A stretch of DNA of 64,000 bases from Limnoperna fortunei (GCA_944474755.1 OX104113.1:48189644-48253643); one strand, 5' to 3'; positions 23,501-33,502 are shown, counted from the stretch's first letter. Numbers and translations are program-made. Notes: a model not told the origin generated them from the letters alone.

Positions 23501-24369
23501 TTTATTTTTAAATAATTTACAGGAATTTTTATCTTTTTACCTAAAAATTCATTTCAATTCCTATTTTTAAGTTACAATTGGTTGTAAAATAATTTAACAA
23601 GTCGCTGACTTTGCTGCCAGACACTTACATCACAATAATGTAACACACCTTCTTCTTTGAAGCCTTTTCCAAATCAGTCGACACACTATTATGGTCAGTG
23701 TTGAGTTCCAGGCGGTCATTTATATCAGTTAAAGTAATTTATACTTTTACATGTTTGACATTAAAATTACTGTTTGGTACATAGTAATTTTATTTTAAAT
23801 AATTATGTCAAATTTCAATTAATTTCAGGTTTGAAGACCCACATTGTATTTAATGGGAGGATGTGAACACTAAGCTTAAAACAGAGTGTCCAAACATTTT
23901 AGATTTAGTAGATCTTTTACTCACAATTCCTGCCTCATCTTTTGATGCAGAGAGGGGATTTAAAAGAGTCAAATACACGCAAAATGACTTCCGTAGTGTT
24001 TTATCTGATTCTAACCTCTCTGACCAATTAACAATTTAGCTGGAATCTAAAAACAGTCAGGAATTTGACCCTCTACCAGCCATTGAACTCTGGAACCTAT
24101 CACCTAGAAGGTTTCGAGAGACACGGAAATCCGCTGTTCCAATTGTTGAAGAAGTTGAACAAAATGAACCAGACCCAGTGCATGAACTAGTTTTAGTTAA
24201 TAATAACAATATGATTGTTGGCACCGAGGAAGACATGTATGTCAGTGATGACGACTATAAATATGAGGATGATTCAGACATGATTGAACTGAAGGCATCC
24301 TATGACGGTAGAATTGCCTTGGTCCAAAAAGTTTATGAAAACTTTTGTAATTTGTACCCAGATATTTGA
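20564..24369 (+). pseudogene. Intron-containing hAT-family transposase pseudogene (ZNF862-like)
   Basis: Exon-like blocks with GT/AG borders read in order. Block 1 is 20,564-21,697: KWESEFTRLRHEKETG, then the remains of a TTF-type zinc finger (FDTIGSFVTGCKNYRKSA, KHDKSDDH), then the DUF4371-like region with FRNAHFVSYKGRPFTDYI, ISDGTTDSSIQETEIV, LVATGTDGASTMFG and GIHCSAHKLE. The others are 22,167-22,397 (FLLDVLTVLHNVGQCFQGQ), 22,888-23,092 (SARPKPIQYWLIPS, EIIGACSILNLTHLPVIKQD), 23,323-23,428 (EMHLLLMLRVGVDQIKEPFI) and 23,829-24,369. The last carries the hAT dimerisation motif IPASSFDAERGFKRVKYTQN and an acidic C-terminal tail. In the family, the Asp of the SDGTTD and TDGAST strands helps form the RNase H-like catalytic core. 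Broken by two frameshifts near 20,740-20,795, in-frame stops at 20,987, 23,851 and 24,037, and one frameshift in each middle exon. Phases of introns 1-3 match, so introns are ancestral rather than artefacts of decay. A further exon at about 23,572-23,730 is possible. Confidence 0.8.
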
Positions 24370-25330
24370 CAGTACCATTGAAATAGAGATTGTTGTTTTC
24401 ATTTGTTGTGTATTAGTATACATGAAAAAGTTTTTCAGTTTATCAATCTATATACATTTTAGTACATAGACAAAAACCAAATGTTTCCTAACAAGTAGTG
24501 TGTTAAAAATGTAGATCAATTATTATATAAACTTATCAGTGGTACTCTTTTGAAAGAACCTTTCCCACATATTAGTAATTGTTGTTATGATTTAAATAAC
24601 CAAAGCCTTGCAGATGATGTACAAAATTATATGCACCAATTAAATACTGAAATAAAACACACAAAAAATACAACAGTAATGTTAGTTAATTGTCAACAAT
24701 GATAAGCATAATTCAATTTACAGATTAAACAGTCTTAAAACATTTTTTCAAATCAGTGTGAGACCAGAATTGCAACAAATTCTGAGTGAAATGTACCCTC
24801 AGGATACTGCCAGAATGCATATTTTGCACCAAAACCCCCAGACCCCGGACCGTAAGGCTCTGCCAGTTGAATGGGACTCCCTGCAATTTTATTGGACTCT
24901 TTGACTGATTTCTTAGGGAGTCCTTTTGACTCCCATACTTTCTTTCCCTATTTCTACCCCTGTAGAAGTGGCAGCAATCTGTACTATATCAGCTGTTCTA
25001 GACCTAAAAAATACACCTAAATAATTATATTTCAATATAATTATAATTTTACAAAAGACATCATGTGCTTGCGGACAAATGCTCAATTTTAATTTTGATT
25101 CTGAAGGGCATTTCTTCTATCTGTAATAGTTGCTGAGTTATAAGCCATTACAAGTCATTTTACAACATGTGCCTTATGTTCTAATTTTAGTAACAGCAGC
25201 CATGTTGTTATCGATTAATTTCATTTTGAAGATTGTTTGTTGCCAACATTTCATATATCTTTCCTGCCAAGTTCAGTTAAATTTGGTTCAATGGTTTTAG
25301 AGAAGATTTTTAAAATTGTTAACAGAGGAC
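24370..25330. other. No gene; dispersed intergenic repeat text
   Basis: Holds TTAGGGAGTC (24,913-24,922), inverted partner of 20,286-20,295, and around 25,100-25,320 phrases of a kind repeated widely in bivalve noncoding DNA (TTGCTGAGTTATAAGCC, CCAAGTTCAGTTAAATTTGG). No coding evidence. Confidence 0.35.
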
Positions 25331-25795
25331 GGACACTTATAGTGATGGTATAAGCTCACATATATAGCCTTTGGCCAGGTGATCCAAAAAGACCTTACAA
25401 GAATTTCTTACAAAAACTATTTTTGAAATCGGACAAGAAGCAAAAGTTTCATGTTTCGCCCCTTTTGACCCTCTTCTTTTATAACAGGGAAAAGATTTAA
25501 TCCCCAATTTTGTATCCACTACTTGACAAAAATAAACCTGCAAAAAAAATTTAAAATCGGACCAGAAATAAAAAAAGTTGTCTTTTATGTCCCCTTTTTC
25601 TAAATGAAACAAGAATATGTATAAGAGACATAATGTCCCATCTCGCAACATTTGGGACGGACAGATATACCCGAACACTGTGTCCCTCCACTTTCGTAGA
25701 TGGGCATAAAAAGGGGGGACCCCCACAACTTCAGAACGATCTAGTGTTAAGTTTTTGAGATGCACTGCTATAGCGTGACTGACTGACAGAGTGAT
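25331..25795. repeat. Dispersed noncoding repeat
   Basis: Imperfect internal repetition: ACCTTACAAGAATTTCTTAC, AAAAACTATTTTTGAAATCGG and CGCCCCTTTTGACCC versus AAAAAAAATTTAAAATCGGACC and TATGTCCCCTTTT about 130 bp later. A 142-codon minus-strand frame spans it, but its translation is uneven, matches no domain and follows the repeat, so it is not called as a gene. Confidence 0.45.
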
Positions 25796-26446
25796 TTGAC
25801 TCCGAACCCTTTGGTGAAGTAGGGAAAAAAATGAAAAGAAGTAATATTTTACCTACTAGTAAAAGGGGGCATTAACCCTTAATGAGGAGTCATCTGATGG
25901 AAATTTTATTCAACAGCCTAAGATAAATGGGATTTTTCTTTTCTATTATAGTTTTTATGGGGTTAATGCCATTTAAAGTGGGTTTACCATGTTTTATTTT
26001 TAGTTAAAGGGGCCATGTTTTGTTGCTTCTCTATGAATTCACATGTATTATAATATACATTTGTACATGTATTAAGATACACAAAATGTAGTTCATGGTG
26101 CTATTTCGTAGCTTTGTATACCCCTTGTGTGTTAATTATAAGATAAGAGTCGTAAAATCTATGTAATTTATTATTGCTTTTACACATACGTATTTATTGA
26201 GGTTTGAAGATATAAATTCAAAAAATGTACCAGACAAACTGTTATCCCAATCTTTTCATTTCCTTCTGTAACAGAAATTTCTTGTTATGAAATCTGAGAA
26301 CTCATAAATTACTGGAATGATTAAGATCAGATGTTTATTTATTGTGAATTTCCCTTTCCCTCTTCTATATCTTCCAGACATTATTAGCAGACGATAGAAT
26401 GGCTTTTACGATTGTCGTGATTCATGATGAATAATTTTTCGGTAAC
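25796..26446. other. No gene seen
   Basis: AT-rich intergenic DNA without supportable features. Confidence 0.35.
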
Positions 26447-26544
26447 CGGACAAATCGTACCACAGTAAGGACCACTCTGCCCGTAGAAAATAGGACAACT
26501 CGAACCCGCATTTATTTCTTATACTGATTAAAATATTAAAATAC

Positions 26545-26712
26545 GATAGTCCTGTTTATAAAATTTACAATATAACGTTATAGTTTTTTCTAATAAATTT
26601 AAATTGTTCTACTCGAATGTAAATTATATTTTATTATATAAACGTTAAATGTAAATTATAAACAGGGACAGTCTATACTAATTAATATTAGTATAGACGC
26701 GACTGTCCCTGT
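26545..26712. repeat. Nested inverted repeats (foldback)
   Basis: GTCCTGTTTATAAAATTTAC (from 26,549) pairs with GTAAATTATAAACAGGGAC (26,651-26,669). The AAACAGGGACAGTC stretch that ends the second arm pairs again with GACTGTCCCTGT (26,701-26,712), with TATACTAATTAA/TTAATATTAGTATA at the tip of that hairpin. Three related arms in 170 bp suggest a rearranged foldback or MITE. Confidence 0.7.
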
Positions 26713-26943
26713 AATAAGATATGAGAAATGTGCCACAATTAACAAGATTAAATCTGGAGAATTAAGAAAACACTCACAATTATCTATAATAATCGTGGCT
26801 TCAATTAATGTGATTGGTAATCATATTGTTTAGTTAATAATAATTGAATAATTAATTTTAAGATCTGAAAGAATTTAAACTTGTGCGTTTTTGAATAAGT
26901 GAATTTAGTGAAACCTAATTAGACACTGCCGTCTTTATCCTAC

Positions 26944-27115
26944 ATGTCACTAGAGTGTAAGGGGTGTATCCAAACCATTCGACCACGACAGGAGTTCGTA
27001 CTTTGTTACTGCTGTAACTACTTCCACAGAACATGTACAAACATGACCCAATACAACTTTAAACAACAGAAGGCTGTTCCTAGGGTCCAGTTCTGCAACA
27101 ATATGTGTAAATTAC
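26944..27115 (+). CDS. PHD/RING-like zinc-finger exon, partial
   Basis: ATG at 26,944 opens a frame with C-x2-C (residues 5, 8), C-x2-C (21, 24), H-x2-C (28, 31) and C-x3-C (51, 55). It includes TIRPRQEFVLCYCCNYFHRT. The spacing fits a C4HC3 PHD-like finger, and the I-R-P-R-Q preceding the second pair resembles N-terminal fingers of lophotrochozoan proteins that carry FLYWCH or MULE transposase domains. After residue 55 the frame runs into AT-rich, T-tract sequence, so the exon probably ends near 27,108 (ATGTGTAAAT gives a weak donor). No downstream exon was recognised. Could be a remnant of a transposon-derived gene or of a host chromatin reader; transcription is unknown. Confidence 0.45.
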
Positions 27116-27314
27116 TCGTACTCATTTATCATCATTCAAAATTAATACATTTTGAAGCTTTTTTTTTGTTTTGTTTTTTTTTACGCTCATTTTCTCATAC
27201 ATAGAAAATTTCTCGTGAAAAAACAAACTTCAGTCTGGTCAATCGCTGTACAGTTAATAAAATAAACATCAGTTAACAAACAAAAACTTTATTTTTTACA
27301 TGACAATATTATAG

Positions 27315-27425
27315 ATTTCTCGGACCTTAAGGTATAGGACATCTCGGACCATAAGGTATAGGACAACTCTGACCGTATATGAATTATACGGTCCGACTTG
27401 TCCTATTACGGTCCGAGTTGTCTCG
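27315..27425. repeat. Cluster of five 20-24-bp motif copies, three direct and two inverted
   Basis: CTCGGACCTTAAGGTATA, CTCGGACCATAAGGTATA and GGACAACTCTGACCGTATAT run left to right; TATACGGTCCGACTTGTCC and TATTACGGTCCGAGTTGTC run the other way, making a hairpin about the centre GTATATGAATTATAC near 27,380. Confidence 0.75.
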
Positions 27426-27867
27426 TTCTAATTTTTCATGTTTGTTAAAAATCGAAATTATTCTTCTGTTGAACCCATCAGATTGTTGAAAGTTAGTAAG
27501 ACAGCTTAAAAACATACCCGAAAAATTGCATGTAATATAAATCGATAATTCATCAAGTATAACATTAAAAGCTGTCTACAAATGAAGAAAAAAATCCTTG
27601 TCATACAAATGGCGGTGGCAATGTCAAGAAACCGTAAATTGTCCGGTATTTAGAACACGTAAATATTTGTCCATTATACTGTTCATTGTTTATTTTAATC
27701 AAATGTATAATTTATCAGAATAAGTAGCAATGTTTTTATGTATTTTTATTTTAATAGTTTGTAATTTTTTGCGACAGTCGATCGATTAACGTTACAATCT
27801 GCGCAATGGGCGCGAAAGTTTAAACCCGCGAGACTCCTTAAATAGATGACTACCTATTTAAAACTGC
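27426..27867. other. No gene seen
   Basis: AT-rich. TTAAATAG/CTATTTAA around 27,837-27,860 forms a small perfect hairpin just left of the next dispersed repeat. Confidence 0.35.
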
Positions 27868-28045
27868 CGTAGCAAATGTCAAGGATTATTCGGAACATGT
27901 CAACAATAAAGGCATAATATAAATAAAATATGGACGTGTTATCGTGTAGAATTGTTTTAAATTGGATTTTAACACTACAAAAGGTACAATATGAAATAAT
28001 TTTAAAATGCAAGCAAAACACTGAGCGCAAGGGGGTGTCCACATA
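27868..28045 (+). repeat. Second copy of the 18,195-18,375 dispersed repeat
   Basis: Shares AGCAAATGTCAAGGA, AAAGGCATAATATAAA, ATATGGACGTGTT, GATTTTAACACTAC, GCAAGCAAAACACTGAGCGC and AAGGGGGTGT with 18,209-18,372 in the same order and orientation. Confidence 0.75.
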
Positions 28046-28466
28046 AAGTTGCAGTGGAGTGCATTTTATTATTTTTTTTTTTGTTGCTTGCATTTGCTTT
28101 CTATTCCACATATGTAACTTCTTATTGCAAAATTTATTGTAAAAAATCCACGATAACCTTCCATATTTAATTACATGTATTGAAGTCAGACAAACCAAAT
28201 TTTGCCAATATTTGGAGTCAAATTATTTTGTTGATTGACAAATTTTTTTTGGCCGGATTTCAAGGGTTATAATGTGGTGAATGTTGAAAACAATTTCGTA
28301 ACAATAGTCTCAGCAATTACTAATCACATTCTCTTGAAATTTGGTATGCAGCATGGCCTCCCATAACGTGGGATTCGATTTCAGGTCTGTCGCTCACCTA
28401 CTTTCTGTTTAACAAAATCCGGCGATTTCTGTCTGTGAAGGATTTTTTAATCTGTAGTCTATTAGG
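28046..28466. other. No gene; intergenic
   Basis: A 114-codon minus frame (27,854-28,198) overlaps the repeat and T-runs and has no domain features. The rest reads like common molluscan noncoding repeat text. Confidence 0.35.
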
Positions 28467-28945
28467 GCCCCGCCACATTGTGGCGGACGCCGTATAGTGA
28501 TCAGTCTGTCCGTCGTCCGTGCGAAACTAATCGTGTCCGGGCTGTAACTTTTTTATCTTTTGAGGTAGGCTTTTGATATTTGGAATGTGGGTAGATAATA
28601 TCAAGGCGACGTGTCGCATACCGTAGTTGATCACCTTTGACCTCAAGGTCACATTGCATTCTGCATGACAAATTCATGACCGGGCTGCAACTTTTTTATC
28701 TTTCGAGGTAGGCTTTTGATATTTGGAATGTGGTAGATAATATCATGGCGATGTGTCGCATACCGTGGTTGTTGAACTATGACCTTAGGTCACATTATTG
28801 CTTTCTGAATGACAAATTCATGTCCGGGCTGTCACTTTTTTATCTTTCGAGGTAGGCTTTTGATATTTGGAATTTAGGTAGATAATGTCAAGGCGATGTG
28901 TCGCATGGTTTTTGACCTTGACTTTAATGTCCGCGGGGCCCACAG
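28467..28945. repeat. Tandem array of about 143-bp units with GGGCCCCGC ends
   Basis: CGGGCTG(T/C)(A/C)ACTTTTTTATC begins units at 28,538, 28,681 and 28,825 (periods 143 and 144). Each continues GAGGTAGGCTTTTGATATTT, AGATAAT(A/G)TCA(A/T)GGCG and TGTGTCGCAT, then a TGACCTTGAGGTCA-type end. The block starts GGGCCCCGCCACATTGTGGC and ends GTCCGCGGGGCCCAC, an inverted GGGCCCCGC pair, which suggests a transposon-like unit with internal tandem repeats. The 65-codon minus frame is a by-product. Confidence 0.75.
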
Positions 28946-29889
28946 AGATGGCTACGATCTCACTGATATCTAGTTTACGCTCTAAAATGAGTAGTAACTC
29001 GTGCATGTTAGTCATAATGCAAAAAAATTATGAAGTCAAAAACTGCAAGAAGTGACGGCGCTGTTTGGTCATTTGTGTTAGAGCCATCTCCCAATGTCTG
29101 GACTAGCATGCTCAGGTGCAAAAATCTCATTAAGGGCTTAACCAGACAGACTGATCATTTGTATACTTGCTAAAATAAGTCATTTGTGTAGGAAATATTC
29201 TTTTAATAAATTTTAAATTATTAGTTTTTCAAATATTTTTTATTAATGAATAAACTCCTCAATTTAAATAGCGTCTACTTTTTTTAAAAGAATAACATTT
29301 TTCTCTATAAATTGACCTAAACAAATCCAATTGTTTTTAATGACTGATTGCAATTAAAAAAACTAAATTTTTTAACAGTTCTGCTTTTAATTATGTGTAT
29401 ATAAATATTCAATAATTCAAGGGGCGCTAGTGGGAATAAAAACGAACGGTGGGGCTAAATTTCATATTTTGCTTATAAACCTGTTACTTAAATCGGATAT
29501 TACTTGTGTGCACACAACTTTTTTTTATTTTCTCACTCGGTCAATAATTTATGAACTGTCAATGTTAAAAATTTCTGTTTATTGCATTAAAATATGCAGA
29601 AATGGACTTGTTACTTGTCAAATAGGGTCTTGCACTGGAATTAAAACGTTTTTGACAACCTTCTTTTGAATTGTAATTGTTGTTTCAAGAATGTAGGTAT
29701 TAGAAAAGAGTCGCATGAATTCTTGTTTTGATCAATGCAGCTAACTGATAACTTTATATTTTGTGTTTTAAAAATTTGCACATTTTTCTCCGACAAGTTG
29801 TTTATGCATTAAAGAGAGTCCGCTTTTTATAAACTTGGTTACCTCTTCCATTAGGCCGATGTTTAGTGCCATTATAATCCGAAGTTGGT
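28946..29889. other. No gene seen; AT-rich
   Basis: Includes a 79-codon frame (29,430-29,669) without recognisable features. AATCCGA/TCGGATT near 29,876-29,910 forms a small inverted repeat at the edge of the next element. Confidence 0.35.
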
Positions 29890-30540
29890 TTTGTGATTTG
29901 TCGGATTAAATCAGAATTCAGTCCTATTGCTCGTAATGTAGTAAATTAAAAAATTCTAACTTCGGTCTATTTATACAATATTCAAACAGAATATTCATCT
30001 TCTTTACGTTAATAAAGCTTTAGACATTGCGAAACTAACGAGAAACGATCTTTATTGAAGAAATTTCTGTTTAGTCTTTGATTGATTAATGGTGTTTAAC
30101 GCCCGAGCTTGGGTCTTTGAAGCTGCACGTTTAAAATGCTTGTTGATTCATTTTTCCATATATGGATAATCTGACCTAATTGTATTATAAACGTGCTAAT
30201 TTGCATACAATAACAACCATTCCGTAGTAAGAATTCAGTAATTTACATATGTATTACCTAAGATGCAACACGCCATTCAGTTTCGGGTTTCTCAATGTTT
30301 TTCATGTAGTGAACGTAACTAAAAAGAGACGAATGTCAATTAATACACAACGCACATCGGGTTATTAAAACGGCAATAACTATCATCACGTATCAATAAT
30401 GATCGATTTTAAATACGAAACCGATAAAACAAATGGTGACACTGTCGAAAGATATCGAAATCGACCACGTCTTTTGGACATCGAAGTGCCGGGAGTGATT
30501 CACTCCCGCTCTGCTACATTACGAGTAATGGGACTACATT
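29890..30540 (-). mobile_element. MITE-like element with inverted termini, copy B
   Basis: Inverted relative of 2224-2796: CAGTCCTATTGCTCGTAATG at the left, CGGGAGTGATTCACTCCCG then CTACATTACGAGTAATGG at the right, with CATTCAGTTTCGGGTTTCTC and GTAATTTACATATGTATTAC inside. It carries about 50-60 extra bases near 30,080-30,130 (GATTGATTAATGGTGTTTAA), plausibly a nested insertion. Ends about 440 bp before the satellite array. Confidence 0.65.
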
Positions 30541-30562
30541 CGTACCCTCAAGCGAGGGTACG
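30541..30562. repeat. Perfect 9-bp hairpin
   Basis: CGTACCCTC and GAGGGTACG with a four-base AAGC loop, immediately outside MITE copy B. Unknown role; could be part of that element's end. Confidence 0.6.
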
Positions 30563-30977
30563 ATAGATTGGCAATGTAATTCAACCTCCCAGTATGTATG
30601 CATTTAAATTTTGGGAGTATGTAGTTGTATTCAGTGAAGAGGTGCATCGTTATGTCACTCACTGACTTGAGCAACATGTTAAATACAAAAAGTTAATTTA
30701 GCAGTTGCATGTACCTTTTTATTAGTAGAGTTGGAAGAAATGAATATTGTTTATTGAAACTTTATTACATTAATAATGAAAGTAGCCTCGAGATCTTGAT
30801 TGCAAGCTATCGTTAAGATATACCATACATTTACTACTTGCCCTGAACAATTTTAAACGACTTTTGATAAGCACTACCACATACATGCAAAGTATCATGA
30901 GTGGGAAGTGTAAGAAAGCAGAGTTAGTCAATTTTTGCTACCCTAAAATTATTGTAAAGTTTCAGTGCTTTTTCTCC

Positions 30978-31866
30978 TTCTTTAAGACTGTTGTACAATC
31001 TACATAATGTGCGACACTAAAGAGTTAGATAACCATCAGTCTAGGAGATTAAAAAAGATGCAGAGGACCATGCTGTTTCTACAGAAATAGCTGACGTTCA
31101 GAAAATTACAGGTAAAATTGACTATGAGGCTGAAAGAAAATATTTCAAAATGGAAGGTACAAAAGTCAGACATTATTGACGAGTGGGGTAGTCAAAGAAT
31201 ACAAGTACCTGACATCAATTTAACTTGTGCTACAAATTTGCGTTTTCTTTATGTTCACCATTGAAATTTCTACTGTTTTTGAGATAAACTTAAAGTAACG
31301 TATGTTTTTTCTCATATCTGCTATTTTTAATGCTACCTTTTTTACATGTTTTCTTTATTTCGAGGTCACGGCCAGATTAAGAGGGTTCCTCGACCCAGCC
31401 CAGCTCGCATGGCGGAGGGGTTGCCGGGTCATAGTACGGAAAGGCTGATCGGGTAACGTTTGGAGCGTGCAACACCCGTTGCACGATTAAGACTCCTTTA
31501 GTAGCCTTCAAAAAAGAGAATGCTCGGTGTAGCCGCTACCAAAAAGCGCAATTCTCCGCCCCAACCAAAAGCTCCATACTTTTCAAATGGCATAATAAAC
31601 TATTCACCTTGTCCCATCCCATACCTATTTTCCGTTGGTTTATTGTTTATCTCTTCTGAATGTAGATGAAATACTGCTCACTAGGTCAAACTCGTTTTGA
31701 CCCCACAAATAGAAGATGGGTTAAATCAAAATTTAGAAGTTGATTCGGACCTTGCCTTAAGTGATAAGCCTCCGTCGCCCCATCTATCGCTATTTAGTCT
31801 TTCATTTCGTTAGTCCCTGCAGATAAACGTCAGTTAATTCTTTCAAACTGTTGTACATTCTACATA
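30978..31866. repeat. Left-edge, most diverged satellite monomer
   Basis: Similarity starts near AAGACTGTTGTACAATCTAC (30,984) and extends with many substitutions and small indels through the whole monomer. It lacks the CCCTCTCGTATGGGGGAAGG-type stretch, keeping only GGCGGAGGGG. The family D portion here (31,360-31,690) is closer in places to the dispersed copies (for example GTAGCCGCTACCAAAAAGC versus the satellite GTAGTCACTACCAACAAGC), as expected if this copy escaped homogenisation. Confidence 0.85.
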
Positions 31867-32773
31867 ATGTTTTCACAAAAGAGTAAGATGACCATCAGTC
31901 TAGAGATCAAGAAGGATGATCAGGACCATACCGTTACAACGGAAATAGCTGATGTTCGGAAAATTGCAGGCCAAATTGACTTTGAGGCTGCAAGAAAATA
32001 TTTCAAAAAATGAAAGTCCAGAAGTAAAAGACATTGATGAGTGGGGTAGCCTAAGAATTCAAGATCCTGACATCAATTTAACTTGTGCTACAAATAACCT
32101 GTTTCCTGCATATTTTCTATTGAAATTTCTGCTCTTTTTTAGGTCAAGATGAAACTAGCTGAAATGACGTGTTTTTATTTGCTAATATCTGCTATGCTTA
32201 AAGCTACTATTTTACATATTTTCTTTATTTCGAGATCTGGGACCAGACTGAAAGGGTTCCCAGCCCAGCTCATCGCCGTTTGGCGTAAAGAGGATACCCT
32301 CTCGTATGGGGGAAGGGGTTGCCAGGTGATAATACGGAAAGGCTGGTCGCGGACCGTAGTGGCTATCGCTTGAAAGTGCCACGCTCCTTGCAAGATAAAG
32401 ACCCCTTTTGTAGATTAAAAAAAAACGCTCAGTGTAGTCACTACCAAAAAGCTAAATTCTTCACCCCTACCAAAAACTCCACACTTTTCAAGTTTCAATA
32501 TAAATTGTATTCCCATTCCCGGTGTTCCATCTCACACGTTTTTTTCCGTTGATTAATTGTTTTTTTTACCTGTTTTGAATGTAGCTGAAATACTGCTCAC
32601 TAGGTCAAACCCGTTTTGACCCCACTAATAGAAGATGAGTTAAGGGAGCTAAATTAAGAACTTAGAAAGTGATAAGCCTCCGTCGCCCCGTCCATCGTTA
32701 TTAGTCTTTCATTTCGTTAGTCCCTGCAGATAAACAACAGTAAATTCTTTCAAACTGTTGTGCATTCTACTTA

Positions 32774-33058
32774 ATGTTTTCACAAAAGAGTAAGATGACC
32801 ATCAGTCTAGAGTTTAAGAAGGATGATAAGATCCATACCGTTTCAACGGAAATAGCTGACGTTCAGAAAATTACAGGCCAAATTGACTATGAGGCTGCAA
32901 GAAAATATTTCAAAATAGAAAGTCCAGAAGTAAAAGACATTGACGAGTGGGGTAGCCAAAAAATACAAGATCCTGACATCAATTTAACTTGTGCTACAAA
33001 TAACCTGTTTCCTGAATATTTTCTATTGAAATTTCTGCTCTTTTTTAGGTCAAGATGA
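32774..33058 (+). other. Exon-like open frame of the satellite monomer (best copy)
   Basis: An ATG opens 94 codons containing MTISLEFKKDDKIHTVSTEI, then ADVQKITGQIDYEAARKYF and KDIDEWGSQKIQDPDINL. The first 65 residues are charged and soluble-looking. The last 20 are translated from the pyrimidine-rich acceptor-like tract and are not protein-like, so a real exon would end before them, for example at GAGTGGG then GTAGCC. In most monomers the frame is broken by an A-run indel, by the GACTATTTTGGCTGC variant, or by the 761/786-bp deletions. The edge monomer at 31,007 still shows the same reading (AVSTEIADVQKITGKIDYEA) before a stop. I do not recognise the family. Best read as a fossil exon captured in the satellite, not a working gene. 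Confidence 0.4.
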
Positions 33059-33060
33059 AA
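33040..33060 (+). promoter_or_regulatory. Splice-acceptor-like tract repeated in nearly every monomer
   Basis: CTGCTCTTTTTTAGGTCAAG follows the exon-like frame: a pyrimidine tract ending in TAG, with a second ATG six bases on. It is kept in most monomers (deleted in the 786-bp form). It supports the view that the ancestral unit contained gene sequence. Splicing is not demonstrated. Confidence 0.4.
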
Positions 33061-33136
33061 CTAGCTGAAATGACGTGTTTTTATTTGCTAATATCTGCTA
33101 TGCTTAAAGCTACCATTGTACATGTTTTCTTTATTT

Positions 33137-33502
33137 CGAGGTCTGGGACCAGACTGAAAGGGTTCCCAGCACAGCGCATCGCCGGTTGGCGTAAAGAGGA
33201 TACCCTCTCGTTTGGGGGAAGGGGTTGCCAGGTGATAATACGGAAAGGCTGGTCGCGGACCGTAGTGGCTAACGCTGGAAAGTGCCACGCTCCTTGCACG
33301 ATAAAGACCCCTTTTGTAGATTTAAAAAAAACGCTCAGTGTAGTCACTACCAACAAGCTAAATTCTCCACCCCTACCAAAAACTCCACACTTTTCAAGTT
33401 TCAGTATAAATTGTATTCCCGGTGTTCCATCCCACACGTTATTTTCCGTTGATTAATTGTTTGTTTACTTGTTCTGAATGTAGCTGAAATACTGCTCACT
33501 AT
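33137..33502 (-). mobile_element. Family D element embedded in each monomer (reference copy)
   Basis: Reverse-complemented, this stretch reads GTGAGCAGTATTTCAGCTAC, ATTCAGAACAAG, GTGTGGGATGGAACACCGGG, GGTAGGGGTGGAGAATTTAG, GTGCAAGGAGCGTGGCAC, CCACTACGGTCCGCG, CTTTCCGTATTATCACCTGG, GAGAGGGTATCC and TCTGGTCCCAGACCTCG, the same order as dispersed copy D2 at 5490-5870. The tRNA-like D-arm segment is deleted and the C-run is reduced to CCCCTTCCCCC. It makes up about 365 of 895 bases. The same block occurs at the same relative place in all monomers, so the element was present before amplification. Confidence 0.85.

Larger units (their letters stand above)
26447..27425. mobile_element. Candidate element bracketed by a 20-bp motif family
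   Basis: Degenerate copies of GGACAACTCGGACCGTAATA lie at both ends: direct at about 26,448, 26,469 and 26,493; direct at about 27,315, 27,337 and 27,361; inverted at about 27,383-27,403 and 27,402-27,423. Between them are a foldback structure (26,545-26,712) and a PHD-like zinc-finger exon (26,944). Multiple short motif copies at each end are reminiscent of subterminal repeats that bind a transposase, but no transposase is present. Boundaries are estimates. Confidence 0.4.

Noticed and set aside
25337..25765. 142-codon minus-strand frame
   Set aside because: It lies across an internally repetitive noncoding repeat; no motif, splice border or compositional support.
33081..33437. 118-codon minus-strand frame in satellite monomers, with many relatives along the array
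   Set aside because: It is the translation of embedded element D in its sense direction. The dispersed D copies do not keep the frame, monomer indels change it (62 to 118 codons), and no domain is visible.
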